Shown in pieces: positions 1 to 12,178 of a stretch of DNA of 64,000 bases. Made by a program: the position numbers and the translations under genes. The stretch covers positions 5,332,001-5,396,000 of the forward strand of contig NC_052106.1 in NCBI RefSeq assembly GCF_012273895.1, in the 5' to 3' direction. Every line of letters starts with the position of its first letter. Position 1 is the first letter of the stretch. The notes under the pieces are model-generated. The model ran no database searches and was not told where the DNA came from. It was given only the letters and a program-made list of their open reading frames with translations. Source of the stretch: Zerene cesonia (Eukaryota; Arthropoda; Insecta; Lepidoptera; Pieridae).

Positions 1-902
1 GTAATTGATGTTTTTCATAGTTTAAGCGGTAAAATAAAGAATATACTATGTTCAAATATATATTAGTTTTTAAATAGCAGCCATTTTTAGGTAGGAATTG
101 AAGATTTTAATAAAATTTGTAGATAGAACGATGATATATATTTTATTATTTAACGATTTATATGCTAATTGAATGATATTCTGTGAAGATAAACTTATAA
201 CTGTTTTGTTCCTTTATCTGATTTAAAAATCGTACTCAAGAAGCCTGTATAGTAAAATAATATAAATATTAGTATTTGTATATTTATAATTGCAGTCAGG
301 TTTATCTTCTAATACCGAAATATATCATGTTAGCATAAAATCTGTATAGATGTGTATTTTAAGATTGTATGTATGTATATATATACATTGTAGGTAAAAA
401 TATTAACACAAATGCAGTTTACTTGGTGTTTTCATAATTGTATTTCTCTTTAATTTTGTAACATTTGTGCTCAGAAATCAGGATGTTTAAGATAAAATCA
501 ATGTAAATCTTTTATTTTATTCATAATGTTGTTATTATAAGGTTAATACTGAGAAATCAATAAATTATTTAACAAATATGTCTGTCGTTTCTTTAAATAT
601 AAAACACAAACATTTTTATAACCAATTTTATTATAAATTTTTAAGATTAAATGTACAAAACTGGAATTTTACATTTTTGGTATGCAGCTGTGCAATAGTA
701 TCTTACGTATAATTTTCCTAATTAGATATATCACTTTAATTATTTGGTTCTCGTACAACTATAGACTATCACATGTAGAACTTATACATTACGCAACCTT
801 CTTAAACTATCTAATCTTAATAACTTCACATTTTTACAAAATACTATCACTAGACGTTTTATATGGAATATTTTGAGTCTTTCGTTATGTATAGATTTGT
901 TA
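1..902. other. Downstream flank of twist, no gene seen
   Basis: AT-rich sequence with no credible open frame. On the minus strand TTTATT at 627-632 gives an AATAAA signal about 270 bases past the twist stop codon, so the proximal part is probably the twist 3' untranslated region. The rest shows nothing I can name. Confidence 0.5.
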
Positions 903-1748
903 TCACGTCTGTCCGTTGGTCCATTCGCCTTCCATCCGCCACACTGAGAAAGCATAACTTAGTTTATCTTGGGCCAAGTATTTTCCATGTTCGCTGCCCG
1001 CGTCGCTACTGTCACTGCTCGCCGCAGATTCGCTATTGGATAAAATCTGATACAAAAACTCGATATACTGCGTCGCTAACTGTAGCGTCTGTATCTTGGA
1101 TAGTTTATCGCTAGGCAATGATGGTATAATTTGTCGCAAACTTGCGAATGCTTCGTTCAAGCTCTGTGTCCTCTGCCGCTCCCGCACGTTAGCCATTACT
1201 CGTTGGATTTGCATCTCCTCGAATGATTGTGTTTTCTTTCGAGACGATTTTGATGATCTTTTCTTAGATCTCCTCTGGTCGTCGCTTTCTTCGCTTCTCT
1301 CTTCAGTCGACGCACGGTACGTTTGTTCGGCCATTTTCGAAGGTTCTCCCGGCTCATAATAGGCTCCCATTCTGTCTTGAGAATTGGAATCTTCGAAGTA
1401 GTAGCGGGAAAAATGCCTCTGACGCTGATCATACATCGGTTCATATGGCGGGTATTGTTGCTGTTGATAATCTCTTTCTTCACTTTCGAAAATCACGTTA
1501 TTGGGCCACGACTGCTGTAGCGCGGGCCGTTCCGGGCCATTGCTAAGGTCCATAAGATGTGTTGGCGAGGACGATATGAATCCTTGCATGTCTGTGTCCC
1601 GCTTGACTTCCACAGGCACGTAACCGTAATAATCTTCCTCTTCAGGACATTCAAGGTTCTCGCGTTTGATGGGCACTCTGTTATCACAGTCGTAACTCAT
1701 AGTTTGAGGTCGGAACGCGGGCGAAAAGTTCGTAATATCGTCCAACAT
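903..1748 (-). CDS. twi: Twist, bHLH transcription factor
   Basis: A single uninterrupted frame of 281 aa. Twist is a nuclear basic helix-loop-helix activator that binds E-boxes as a dimer and specifies mesoderm in insects. The basic region and HLH lie at about residues 182-234 and contain RVMANVRERQRTQSLNEAF, the Twist-type basic region, followed by the loop LPSDKLSKIQT. Near the C-terminus, residues 263-274 (LSYAFSVWRMEG) form the WR or Twist-box activation motif, which separates Twist from other bHLH families. A basic Lys/Arg/Ser stretch at 159-172 looks like a nuclear localisation signal. The N-terminal half is low-complexity, rich in Tyr, Glu and Gln, and not conserved. The start is the first Met of the open frame (MLDDITNFSP). 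There are no introns in the coding part. The next gene upstream is 11 kb away, leaving a large space for developmental enhancers. Identification is secure from both motifs. Confidence 0.96.
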   Translation of the reverse strand: MLDDITNFSPAFRPQTMSYDCDNRVPIKRENLECPEEEDYYGYVPVEVKRDTDMQGFISSSPTHLMDLSNGPERPALQQSWPNNVIFESEERDYQQQQYPPYEPMYDQRQRHFSRYYFEDSNSQDRMGAYYEPGEPSKMAEQTYRASTEERSEESDDQRRSKKRSSKSSRKKTQSFEEMQIQRVMANVRERQRTQSLNEAFASLRQIIPSLPSDKLSKIQTLQLATQYIEFLYQILSNSESAASSDSSDAGSEHGKYLAQDKLSYAFSVWRMEGEWTNGQT

Positions 1749-1998
1749 GTGCGCTTGGTATACGCAACCGCTCGTAGCAAGAGACTGAATGTCTTGAGAC
1801 GCGGCCCGCCCAAGCCCCTTCCCGTCTTTTCATTGACAAGATACAAAAAAAATAACCACTACCACTGCAAGCGCCTCCCGCTAAGCGCACCTCCCACTCT
1901 CGGCGGTAGGGTTGCATGCGCTAGAGAGAGACGGAAACATTGAGAAGCTCGTCGTTTGCTTATCTTGTCCATCATCTGTGGGGTCGCATTTACCTACG

Positions 1999-2005
1999 TT
2001 ATATA
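1999..2005 (-). promoter_or_regulatory. Candidate TATA box of twist
   Basis: The minus strand reads TATATAA about 250 bases before the twist start codon, which would leave a leader of roughly 220 bases. The surrounding sequence is AT-rich, so a chance match is possible. No start-site data are available. Confidence 0.3.
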
Positions 2006-3133
2006 CTTAAGTAGGTAGATATTGGTTCGGTCGCCATGTTGATCGCATCAATAAATTTGCATCCTGTCTTTGATTTGTCGAACTTTAAATGGCACCTTTG
2101 TTGATATAATTAAATTCTCTTAGCGAATGCATATTTTTACGACTCTTAACTCTTCATAATCAATATATTCAATTTATTGAAAGTGATTACTCAACGTTTA
2201 AATTACTTTCTAAATTACTTTTATTGGGTTTGCCCGTAGCTAGAAAACAAAGCTTGCGCGGGCGCCACCCTTGCTTATAACTTTTTATGTCGTCTCGTCA
2301 CCCGGTCGCCGGTAATCTAAAAATAATCCTGACGCAATCACACCAAGGAGTCTATCCCACGGCAGACCCAAGCTTTACACAAGTAATATAAATATTTAAT
2401 ATGTTTATCATGTCTTAACAGATCGCTTCGGCTGTCGATGTCTGGACAATGTTAATGTATGACAGACATTTTATAATGGCCATGCATTGGCCATGTTTAT
2501 AGGTATTTTAGTTTGAGTTAAAACATACACTCGTATGTCTTAAGGGACGTTAGAACAAGATGGTTAAAAATTAAAACCTCGAAAGAAATAATTTAATGGT
2601 TTAATACGAAGACCCATGAAGCTCAATTTATAAAGTTAAGTCAATAAGTTAGTTACTAACATAAGTACTCTGCTTTGTAATACATTAAGTTCATTATCAT
2701 ATTGAAGGTAACAAAACCCTACAATAAATTTATCTGTTTTTAGACACGTCACTGCACCATATAATATCTTATAAGATGGCCCCTCTTTATCCATTCAAAC
2801 TCACAAATTCACGAAACTTTTAACAAGGATTTATCAAAAAATCAACTTGTATGTATGTACGAGTAGTATAATCTTATATAAATTATTATGATGTGCACAC
2901 ATATTTAAAAGATCGGTCTAGTGCAAATCGAACTCGTGACACTGTGTTCCGTATATAAAATTTGAACAATCCAATTTATGGCCATGTCACAGATAACATA
3001 ATACTATGCTAGACCACGACAACCCTTGCTCAACATTGACTTCTTTTTGTTATAACGGCAACAAAACTACACAATCAACTATCTGACGGTCAAAGTTTAT
3101 TCGTGAAATATCCACAGCCCATAGATTATACAC

Positions 3134-3240
3134 TTATATATTATGCCTGTTGATATGCAGACAGGCAGACAGACGGACGGACGGCGAAATGTTATTAAGA
3201 AGGTCCTATTTTAGCCTTTGCATACGGAACCCTAAAAAGC
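3134..3240 (+). repeat. Dispersed repeat remnant with GACGG runs
   Basis: Contains CAGACAGGCAGACAGACGG, further GACGG units, and the ending TACGGAACCCTAAAAAG. To my knowledge this motif recurs widely in lepidopteran genomes as the tail of a retroposon-like repeat. It is only a fragment here, and I see no coding capacity. Confidence 0.45.
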
Positions 3241-3732
3241 AGGCGTTGAAAATTCAAAAACAATAATTTAAACCAGTCTAACATCCAAAAGGGGTTATTT
3301 AACTTAGTGTATTTTGGGAATAATTACCAACCGCAGTAACGTCGAGCGACGATATATTAATAGCTTCATTATTCAATACTATATTTATAAAAATCGTTTC
3401 ACTTAAACCGTATAACAATAAATATCTCAGTTACTCATAAATCTGTCATACATATCTAATTTAGATGTAGTTACAGAATTGTCGAGCAGTAGTAATTTTT
3501 AAAAATCTGCATGTTTCTGCAAGTGTGTGAGTCATGCTTCTAACATTGTCAACATGTGGTGAACAGTCGGCCTTTCACTAATCAGCTTCATTCATAAAAC
3601 AACAGTTATCTTGCAACTTCTCACGCATAGCTGATAAGGGATATTGTCAATGGAGTTGAAAAAAGGTAAACTAAATTCTTTATTCATGGCTCTCTCCCAA
3701 TAATACAATCAAATATGTAGTGATAATAACTG

Positions 3733-3822
3733 ATCATCATCTTCAGACCAAAAGTTTTCCCACTATAGTAGGGACGCAGGTCTCCTGTGAGGGATTTAGC
3801 GTGTTGGCAGACGTCTTGGAAC
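3733..3822 (+). repeat. Diverged copy of the 'ATCATC...CCCACT...GGCCTCC' repeat
   Basis: Starts with an ATCATCATC run followed by TTCCCACT, GGGACGCAGGTCTCCTGTGAGGG and TTGGCAGACGTCTTGG-like words. The same words occur in a better copy at 49340-49510 and in reverse at 48362-48430. This is a dispersed repeat of unknown class. Confidence 0.5.
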
Positions 3823-4035
3823 TTTTAATATTTAAATAATAACATACATATAAACTTACCTAGGTTGGGAATAGCATTATACCGTCTGTGGTTGTGATAT
3901 AAATCAGAAACCAGATATCAAAATACTTACTTGTAAATTTAAAGAGCTATAGGCAAAAGCGAAGATAAGACATATTCTCGTAATAATTCGCTAAAGGTCG
4001 TAAGTGATCTGTCGTTTAGAAATTAAGAACTTTCT

Positions 4036-4289
4036 AACGGATTTTAAACGCGATTTATTCATTATATTATTAACCCGACGTTTCGAACACTTTACGGCGA
4101 GCGTGGTCACGGNNNNNNNNNNNNNNNNNNNNNNNNNNNNNNNNNNNNNNNNNNNNNNNNNNNNNNNNNNNNNNNNNNNNNNNNNNNNNNNNNNNNNNNN
4201 NNNNNNNNNNNNAACGGATTTTAAACGCGATTTATTCATTATATTATTAACCCGACGTTTCGAACACTTTACGGCGAGCGTGGTCACGG
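4036..4289 (+). repeat. Identical 77-bp direct repeats flanking an N gap
   Basis: Positions 4036-4112 and 4213-4289 are identical as read, and both end in GCGAGCGTGGTCACGG. They abut the two sides of a run of 100 Ns. The sequence includes CGACGTTTCGAACACTTTAC, a word that I associate with a common lepidopteran dispersed repeat. Either the element is tandemly repeated across the gap, or the two contig ends overlap and were not merged. Confidence 0.8.
4113..4212. other. Assembly gap (100 N)
   Basis: A run of exactly 100 unknown bases, the conventional placeholder for a gap of unknown size. The open frames that read across it on both strands are artefacts of the Ns. Confidence 0.99.
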
Positions 4290-6176
4290 TGAGACGTGAC
4301 AACGCTAATTTCTAAATGTATAATACTCGCGTAACATCAAACACAAGAAAATACTATGATGTGTCATTCTTTTGTATTTTCATTGATATAAATATTTCAA
4401 GCTTCATTTCCAATATCAAAAACATTTATTTAAGTTTTCTGAATTGTCATATTTATTTTGAAAGTACACAATCTTTTTCTTAATTTAAAGTACATATATT
4501 ATATATGTATGATATATACAATAACATAAAACGTATTATGTCAATTGCAACCAAATATTAATGACGTCGTCCACACATCAAACTCCTTAGTATTATCAAT
4601 TTTGTGGGCATTAAACTACGATGTATCACAATATAAGGAGGTAAAATTTTGCATGCAATGATTATTTAATCTAGTTATTAGGAACGAGTCTACTTCGAAT
4701 CTTATTAGTAGGTATATTTATCAAAAGCATTATAAGGTATTATTTATACAGAGCATGGGTAAGTACTTCGGGATTGGTATCTATATACTAATCCCTTCTA
4801 ATGTATGACAGAGATAATACGGTGTCATCCCCTTGTTTTAAGTACGCTACAGATGTTTTAACCGAGAGATTAACGCCTAGCTAAGTTTATTTTGTTAAGG
4901 GTTTTACGACTTCGTGGTTTATTTGAATTTTTTTCGAGTTTGCGGCTGAAAGTGACACCTGCTTTAGATAACGAGATTGCTTCAAAACTTACGCTTAGAA
5001 TGTTTACATTGCTAATTGCAGTAACACTTGATATATTTCTCCAATTTCTAGGCATTTCTTTTCACACTATGTCGTAGTTGCAGGTTTGTGCTCGACCCAG
5101 AGTAAAAAAATACAACTTAAAGATGTTTCACCAATTATATTGTCATAACTTCTAGCTTAAAAACATGTAGTTATTAATCTATATATAATCTATCTAATTA
5201 TTAATCTTATAGACTAAATGTAGAAATTTTATTGTCATTTTAAACTGTATACTTACATGTGATTAATCCTTCATAAGAATATATTAATAAAGCTACTTTA
5301 TCAAGATATTACTATGATTGAACGCTATTCGGTTTGGTTTTACAAATAGTTTTACGTTCCTACAAATATAATTAAACGTACCTAAGCTTCAAAGTTTGAT
5401 AATGAAGCAAAGCAGCACTTTCCCACGCAATCCGAACGCACATCTGCGCGCAATATGCCAAAAATAGTGACCGATGATGACCATTGTTTTATTCTGGATA
5501 GTAAAAATGAGGATTAGGTTCTAAACGGCATAATAAATAATAAAACGTCTTGGAAATGTTCAGCGTCATAAAACATCTGCGAGGCCTCTGCAGCTGCGTT
5601 AGAGGGAAATACGTCACACGTGTGCTGAATTCTTAGTCCAGTTGCAGCGGCATTACCTGTTTTACTGATAAGAGTCTATTGTTTATTGGGTTAATTCAAA
5701 AGATTTCATTAATGTTTTGAACACCTGTGTTGGATAGTCGATTTTCAGAAACGGATTTGCATTATGTTAATTTTGGAATTCATTGAATTCAGTTGGATGA
5801 ATGAATTCAGAATTTGGACATCGGGAATTTATTTGGAAAAAACTAAAAATTATGAAATTTGAAATAGTTGACTGATAATTAACTTATAAACTGCAAAAAT
5901 ATTACTAATCCATTATTCTAAGAAATACTTTCAATTGGAACCAAGATACCTAATAATAAAGTTTTTTCACAACTGCTCTAATAAGTCACTAATAGGAAAT
6001 TACACCGTTTAGAAGCCATCGAACATAACTTCAATATCTACTTCAATAGTCTGTATAACCTGTATTTTATAATATAGTAAAACCCATACTTTGAGTAATT
6101 GACGTAGTTCTTTAAATAATTTTATACATTTGTTTAACAATTCGAAATTTATTCATCCATTTTTAAAATGAAATAC

Positions 6177-6272
6177 ACGGTCGGACTATAGATACGGTTT
6201 TCAGGGTATACCTCCAGTGAGTCGGTGAAGCACAGATGCGTCCCATATGTGGAGTCTGAGCTCTCCGACCGT
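6177..6272. repeat. Short foldback element
   Basis: ACGGTCGGA at 6177-6185 is the exact reverse complement of TCCGACCGT at 6264-6272. The 96-bp interval is GC-richer than its surroundings. It may be a decayed short inverted-repeat element or a structured regulatory sequence. I see no target-site duplication. Confidence 0.35.
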
Positions 6273-7394
6273 TGTGACCATGTTTCTTATAATTAATTAG
6301 TAGTTTTAAATCTATCATTATATAGGTAGATCTAAATTTTAAATAATGATTACATATAATCTTAGATACTAATCGATAAATAAGTAGGTAATTTTAATAA
6401 CAAGTTATAAGAGTTTTGTATAGATATATCAAATATAAAAAGTCATTAACTAAACATAGGTAGATAAATAAGTAGGTCTGTGTCAAAGAGCTTTTAAATA
6501 ACGCAAAATATTAAAGAAGGCTTAATAAAGGTTAATCTGCTTTGCTAGACAAGAAGTTTAATTTATCAATAAATTTATAAGCTCGTATGTAAGCATATTT
6601 CTATTCGTCTCTTTCCAAAAGGTGGGTTATAAATAAGGTACGTATAAATAGTCTAATTGGTAATATAACAGGATATAATTAATATCTTAATTAACAATTT
6701 TAACCCACTACAATGAACTCATTTACGACGTTAATAGATTAAAAAATACAACTGACTCGTTATTTTTATCTTATACATAAATACGTATAATAATTCCTTC
6801 CAAAAGAGCTTATTTTATGAATTACATAGCTAATTGGTATAACAATTATTGATTAATTCAATTACTAACAAGTCCCTCTAATTCCAACTGCCTGGCCACC
6901 TTCTCATCTCCCTGATTGTCCGATTCTCACGAAATGTTTTGTTTCAGTTAGGTAACGCTACCCCAGCATTCCTGCCTACTCGGAAAGCTGCCAACTATGT
7001 AATTACATAGCGTGAATCTTACATAAATAATTTAATTATTACCTAATACGTTATAATTGTCAACGCTGTACTTTGGTCCATTAACAAAGGATCCAAGGAA
7101 AGAGGTTTCACATTAAATCAAACGCTGAAATAAAGTATACGAGGCTGAACTAAAGTTGGTATGTAGCTCCTATATTCGTAAAGAATCGGTATCTCACGGC
7201 ACAGATGACAAAACACCATTCAGATACTAAGGCTGACAAAGATAATACCTATTTGTAAGTAAATTTTTGATGTAATTTCTTATCTATGTTTACTTAGTAC
7301 TATACATATATGCATTGCAAAAATAAGTCGTAAGTACCTTTAGTGTAGTTTCTAACATATCCGGTTGTGTTATTGCTTTTAAGTGGATTTTGTC

Positions 7395-7613
7395 GCTTCA
7401 GATCTAGCAAGTCGTATGCTTTTTTTACCATCCTGTCAATTAAAAAAGATCTTCTGTCTTATAAAGAGGAAACTTTTGTTTTTTTGTGTGTTTGTTACGT
7501 TGTCACGTAAAAACCAATGGACCGATTTTAAAAATTCTTTCTTAGGAAGCTGCAGCTTCACGGAGTGACATAGGCATATATGTACTACGGGCGAAGACAG
7601 GGTGAAAAGCTAG
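7395..7613 (+). mobile_element. Degenerate element ending CTAG
   Basis: Has the internal words TTTGTTACGTTGTCACGTAAAAACC and GGACCGATTTTA and ends CGGGCGAAGACAGGGTGAAAAGCTAG. These resemble the CTAG-ending short elements elsewhere in the window, but the left end is unclear. An open frame at 7383-7568 is part of this repeat, not a gene. Confidence 0.35.
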
Positions 7614-7624
7614 TTACCATTATA

Positions 7625-7816
7625 CCTAATCACTACACAGTATAAAACGAAGTCGCTTTCTCTGTCCCTATGTATGCTTAAATCATTAAAATTAAGCAAC
7701 ACATTTCGATGGGTTTGTTTAATAGATAGAGTGATTCAAGAGGAAGGTTTATATATATAATACATCAATGAAAGTACTCCGAATTTGACGCATGCGAAGC
7801 CGCGGGCAAAAGCTAG
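7625..7816 (+). mobile_element. Short CTAG-ending element, family 2
   Basis: Shares AGTCGCTTTCTCTGTC, TAGATAGAGTGATTCAAGAGG and a terminal GCGAAGCCGCGGGCAAAAGCTAG with reverse-oriented copies at 22784-22955 and 34921-35090. There is no coding capacity. The ending CTAG followed by T fits non-autonomous Helitron-like elements of Lepidoptera. The class is inferred from the ends only. Confidence 0.5.
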
Positions 7817-10800
7817 TAACGAATAAAAAATAGTCCTTATAGCAAGAATATTGTTATCCTTGCATACTACATGTCACTACAATTAATACCTAACTACCTT
7901 CATGATATTCAATATTTATAACCGAAAAGTATAAATATTCACAAAACGTACCCATATAATAGCAGATTTCAGTATAGTTTTATAGAAAGTTTGAATTTAC
8001 AATTATTTTCCTTTATCACGTATGATTGAATTATCCTTTAATGAAACATTAATAAGTACACATTAAACGTAGAGTTTTTTTTTTTTTTTTTAATATAAAA
8101 AGAGTTGTGAGTTTCTGAATTGGAAAAGATTATTTTAGACGTAAAGAAGTTTTCAATAGGATTCTACGCGTTATTTAGAGAGAATGTTGCAATTTTTACA
8201 TTCTGATATAATTTTTCCTAATAAGGATCAAACAATCTAACAATGTACATCTATATTATCCATATTAATATTTGAAAGAGGATAGAGTTGTATATTATTA
8301 TATTTACAGTATGTTTGTAATGTTTTCACAAAAAAGTTCCTGGACCATTATCAAAATTATTCTCGGTTTTAGAAGCATGGTGAGATTTACAAATATATTT
8401 ACGATATACAATAAGCTGAATGAGGTAGCTACTGCACTAACTCCCAGTTATTCTACTATCTATATTCTATATTCAAGAATATGCAACACAGGAATTTGCA
8501 AACATTAATACATGTCGCGTTAAATTGTTTGACCGGCAGATGTATTTTCAGGATAGCTAATTCTGGGTTATTGCCTATAGGTACTGTCATGTTTTCAGCG
8601 CTTCTCGTTTCCTCTATCGATTATTGTTTATTAGTGTTTGTCATGTGTACGTCGAACTTATTAAAGCTACTCCTCACCCCCTTTCCTCTCTCTCTATGTG
8701 TTTATGAAGTGGTTATATTTTACATTAGTCGGATGAAAGGGTTTCCTAAAGCATTAAATTCTTTAAATTGTCTTTCGATCTCACTCTAGGTACCTACTCA
8801 TTTTTTGTGAATGGAGGAGAAATTTAAAAACTGTTACTTATTTAAATAGCAGTTTAAATTTAGTTTATCTATGGGATTGATAAAATCCAACCAGCTTTGA
8901 ACGCGAAAGTGCGTTTGTCTTGCATTCACGTAGCAATTAAGTGATTCTATGATATCATTTTTATGCTTGAAGATAGTTAGGAGACTACAGAGCGACTAAG
9001 TCTACTTTTTACCGCGGTGGAGCATCGCTTTCTCAGAGGAATATTCTTTGGACACGCGAGGAAGCCGCGCTAACAGTATATTATAACATTTGTTTTAAAC
9101 GTCATAGTCATATAAAATTGCGGAATATAATTATAGTGTTTAGTGTTAAGTTTGTTGATTATATACTTTTCATCGCATCGTATTAAACTTCAAAATTGTC
9201 GCGAAAATAATCGTATTTATACAGAAAGCAAACGAGCGGCGCGTTGAAAGGTTAAATATCTCACTTCTTCCGCTCAAATACGTAGCAAATATATCAACGA
9301 AATTCATAAAATTTAATATTATATTTACTGGCGTAACGTTTCCTTGAATAGGTGGTGGATATGAAGTGCATTTGTATCGCATTGCCACCTACTTGTTACA
9401 GGTATGCGTAGCGAATACTTAAAGGTCGTATCACTCTTATTACAGGTCAAATAAATGTACCTAAACAATTTTTACAGAGCCTAGGCTAAAAGGGTCGCGC
9501 TTAAAATATTAGTCAATATGCCTATCATTATGACTAATATTGGAAATATTATTTGCGTGCGTTTTTTTTCTTGTATGTTATTTTTGTCATTCTTGTCAGC
9601 GTTTTTATATAGATCGCCTTATAAACGTCGTATAACATAAAACATTAATTGGCAGAGCTGGTGATCTCATGCATTGGTATCTGTCACTATAGCTTTTGAA
9701 ACATCGCATCTGTGATGAATGAAGGCGTCTGGCGGCATTCATTACGTCATAAGAGTGCGGATTTCAGCCGGACTGGAATCCTTATATGGAATAACCACTG
9801 GCATTGTAAAGGCAAAGTGAATCAAATTACATTTTGATTTTCATTAAATCAAAGAGAATTTCATTGATCACCAGTACTTATAGGGTGCTAAGATTTAAGT
9901 TAGTAGGTAGGTATTTTGTTTTCTTATATCTACATACAGCTTTTAGTCTGAAATAAGGGAAACGGTGCCTCAGAAAAATAAATTAAACATGAACATAGAC
10001 GATTTGGATAACATCAAAATTATTGAAAGTATGTTCATATCGCAAATTATTTCGGAACTACGTTTGGACAAAAGACGCGTTGCGCGTCGGTGTCGTGCAT
10101 AGTAACCAAGACTTTTGGGTCTCTTTAAATTTTTTTATTTTCGATCTACTAAAATCCTAATGGTCATTTATGTTTTTTTGTAATAAGCTATTTATAGACC
10201 TTTAAATCTGCCTAAGTTAACATGTCTAAGTCAAATATCTTATTTTCTTGGTACACATTGGGTATAGCTACTAATAACACACAAATACAAATAAACTCCT
10301 TATAGCAGAATGTATTCAATTCAAACACAAACATTTATGTGTTTAATTAGGCTTTTGAATCTACATAATATCATAAATTAATATTTGTCTAATAGGTAGT
10401 ATTTACCAATTACTAATCGCCTTCATCTTTTTAAAGTAGATACGAATATTTTCGGCTTCGCTATCGTACATTACGCGATACCCATGTATTTCCGATACAT
10501 AAGTGAACCTAATTATCTATAAAGTTTGGCTTTTGTGACGAAAAGTAGACTTTATATATACTGCTACTACCCTCCCTGTTCCAAGGGCTCAATATTGTAT
10601 AAAATATTAAAGATTGGTTTATCAAAAGCAGGCAAGCAGATAGACAATTTCTTTTGCCTTTATACCCAATTACCCATTACTGGACATTTATATTTCTGTA
10701 CAAGTTGGTACCTACCCAGTTTCATTACGCATTATAAATAAACAACATTTTATTGTAAAACGTTAAACGTTTTACGCAGTCCGCGGTACGGATAATGGTG

Positions 10801-11724
10801 TATTTCTATTTACTTCTGACAGTATGTTTATCTTTAGACGCTTTTACGGCCCGTCGATGAATTATTAGCTGTCCACCAAGTGACAGCTTGTCTCCGGGTA
10901 TGAGGTAAAATTAAAAGTTAAACATATAAACATACCTTACTTTTATTTTTTTAGTTCGTGACAGATAACAAATTAATTGATTAATTAAACTGCATCGCTT
11001 CCTTCTATTGTCTAGGTATATTACATTTCTATAATTGCTTAGTTTTAAATGCCGAACCAGAATTTTCAATTTTTTTTAGTAGGTTCTTATGTGTTTTGTT
11101 GGACTATTGAATCTGATCAGTAACTAAAAACGTATGCATAATGGTATTGGAAATATGAAGAAATATATGAATCTTATTATTCATAGGGTATAGGAAGAGA
11201 TAAAAAATGCCAAGCGCAAATCGATATGGCCGCTATATATCTGTAGTTTAGAATATTATAAATATATACTAGCAAAAAGTAATAGAAGGGATATATAATA
11301 CGTTCATGTATATTCAAAAGGAATTAAAAAAAATATATTGGATCTTTATTCGACTTCTGTTCTTCTTCCCTCCATGGATTTCTGATTCTTCCGTGAGAAC
11401 ATACCGATGCCATTACCGTGAAAATATGCCGTTTAAGCATGCACACATAATGTCGAAATTTTTTTTTTTTTCATTATTTAGCTAACACAATTTTAAGCGA
11501 GGTGTCGCTACAGTAGCAATAAAAGACAAAAGAAATTATTGAAAATTTATTACACAAAACCTACACTAAACCTACCTACACTAAACCTAACCTAAAATCA
11601 TTCTAAAATGCCCCACTCAAACAGACAATTTAAACGCTTCTCATTTTGGCGCGCTCGATATGACGTCATAGTTCATGACAACAAAGAGAAACAAGTCATA
11701 GACAATTCAAGTTAAAGTAAAATA

Positions 11725-12178
11725 AGAAATTTTTAAAGAATAGAAAAAATTTAATCACGAGGCAGGATTCGAACCTGCGTTTCTTGCCTAACCGTAGCAA
11801 CGCCTAGCCTCTCATGTGCCTAAGGGGCACCCCACGCCATCTATTGAGATGATTAAGAACCATCACAACCAATACGAAACATTATTTCAATGATTACAAT
11901 ATTGTATCGATGGAACGCGGCCTTTGTTAAATTTAATTTTTAGTTTTATAGCGTTGAAATGCTTTATAAATGAGAAATTTTTTTAGGCACATGAAACCGA
12001 AAGAGTAGAAGAAATTCGATTACTGTGGCAGGATCACGGGTGGCCGAGAGGCTGGGCGTTGCTACGGTTAGGCAAGAAACGCAGGTTCGAATCCTGCCTC
12101 GTGATCAAATTTTTTCTATTCTTTAAAAATTTCTCATTTATAAAGCATTTCAACGCTATAAAACTAAAAATTAAATAA
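11725..12178. repeat. Inverted pair of tRNA-like units
   Basis: Two oppositely oriented units each carry a tRNA-like head and an AT-rich tail. The right unit runs from 12032 to 12178 (+). The left unit (about 11725-11815, -) matches its tail and most of its tRNA-like part, including GCAGGATTCGAACCTGCG. In addition 11930-11982 is the reverse complement of 12127-12178, which includes AAAGCATTTCAACGCTATAAA. The 5' part of the left head has diverged. The arrangement looks like nested insertion or inversion of a tRNA-derived repeat and could fold into a large hairpin. Confidence 0.7.
12034..12104 (+). tRNA. tRNA-like sequence with complete cloverleaf, probably SINE head or pseudo-tRNA
   Basis: 71 nt fold by eye into a full cloverleaf. 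The acceptor stem is TCACGGG with CTCGTGA, followed by spacer TG and a 3-bp D stem (GCC/GGC). The anticodon stem is TTGCT/GGCAA with loop ACGGTTA, the variable loop is GAAAC, and the T stem is GCAGG/CCTGC with loop TTCGAAT. Box A (TGGCCGAGAGG) and box B (GGTTCGAATCC) match the polymerase III consensus. By position the anticodon would be GGT (Thr), but base 33 is C instead of the near-universal T, and box A is of the Ser/Leu type without a long variable arm. A second, damaged inverted copy is nearby. I therefore favour a tRNA-derived repeat over a working tRNA gene. Confidence 0.45.

Noticed and set aside
1096..1943. Several plus- and minus-strand open frames over twist
   Set aside because: They are shadows of the GC-richer twist coding region and lack domain features.
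3991..4315. Open frames on both strands across 4113-4212
   Set aside because: They are produced by translating Ns; both flanks are the same repeat.
8272..8789. Two plus-strand frames of 78 and 102 codons
   Set aside because: Low-complexity AT-rich translation, no domain, no splice or neighbour support.
9170..9388. 72-codon minus-strand frame
   Set aside because: No recognisable domain, no support from composition or neighbours.
11580..11610. Telomere-like CCTAACCTAA
   Set aside because: Only two consecutive TTAGG-type units; too short to be an interstitial telomere.
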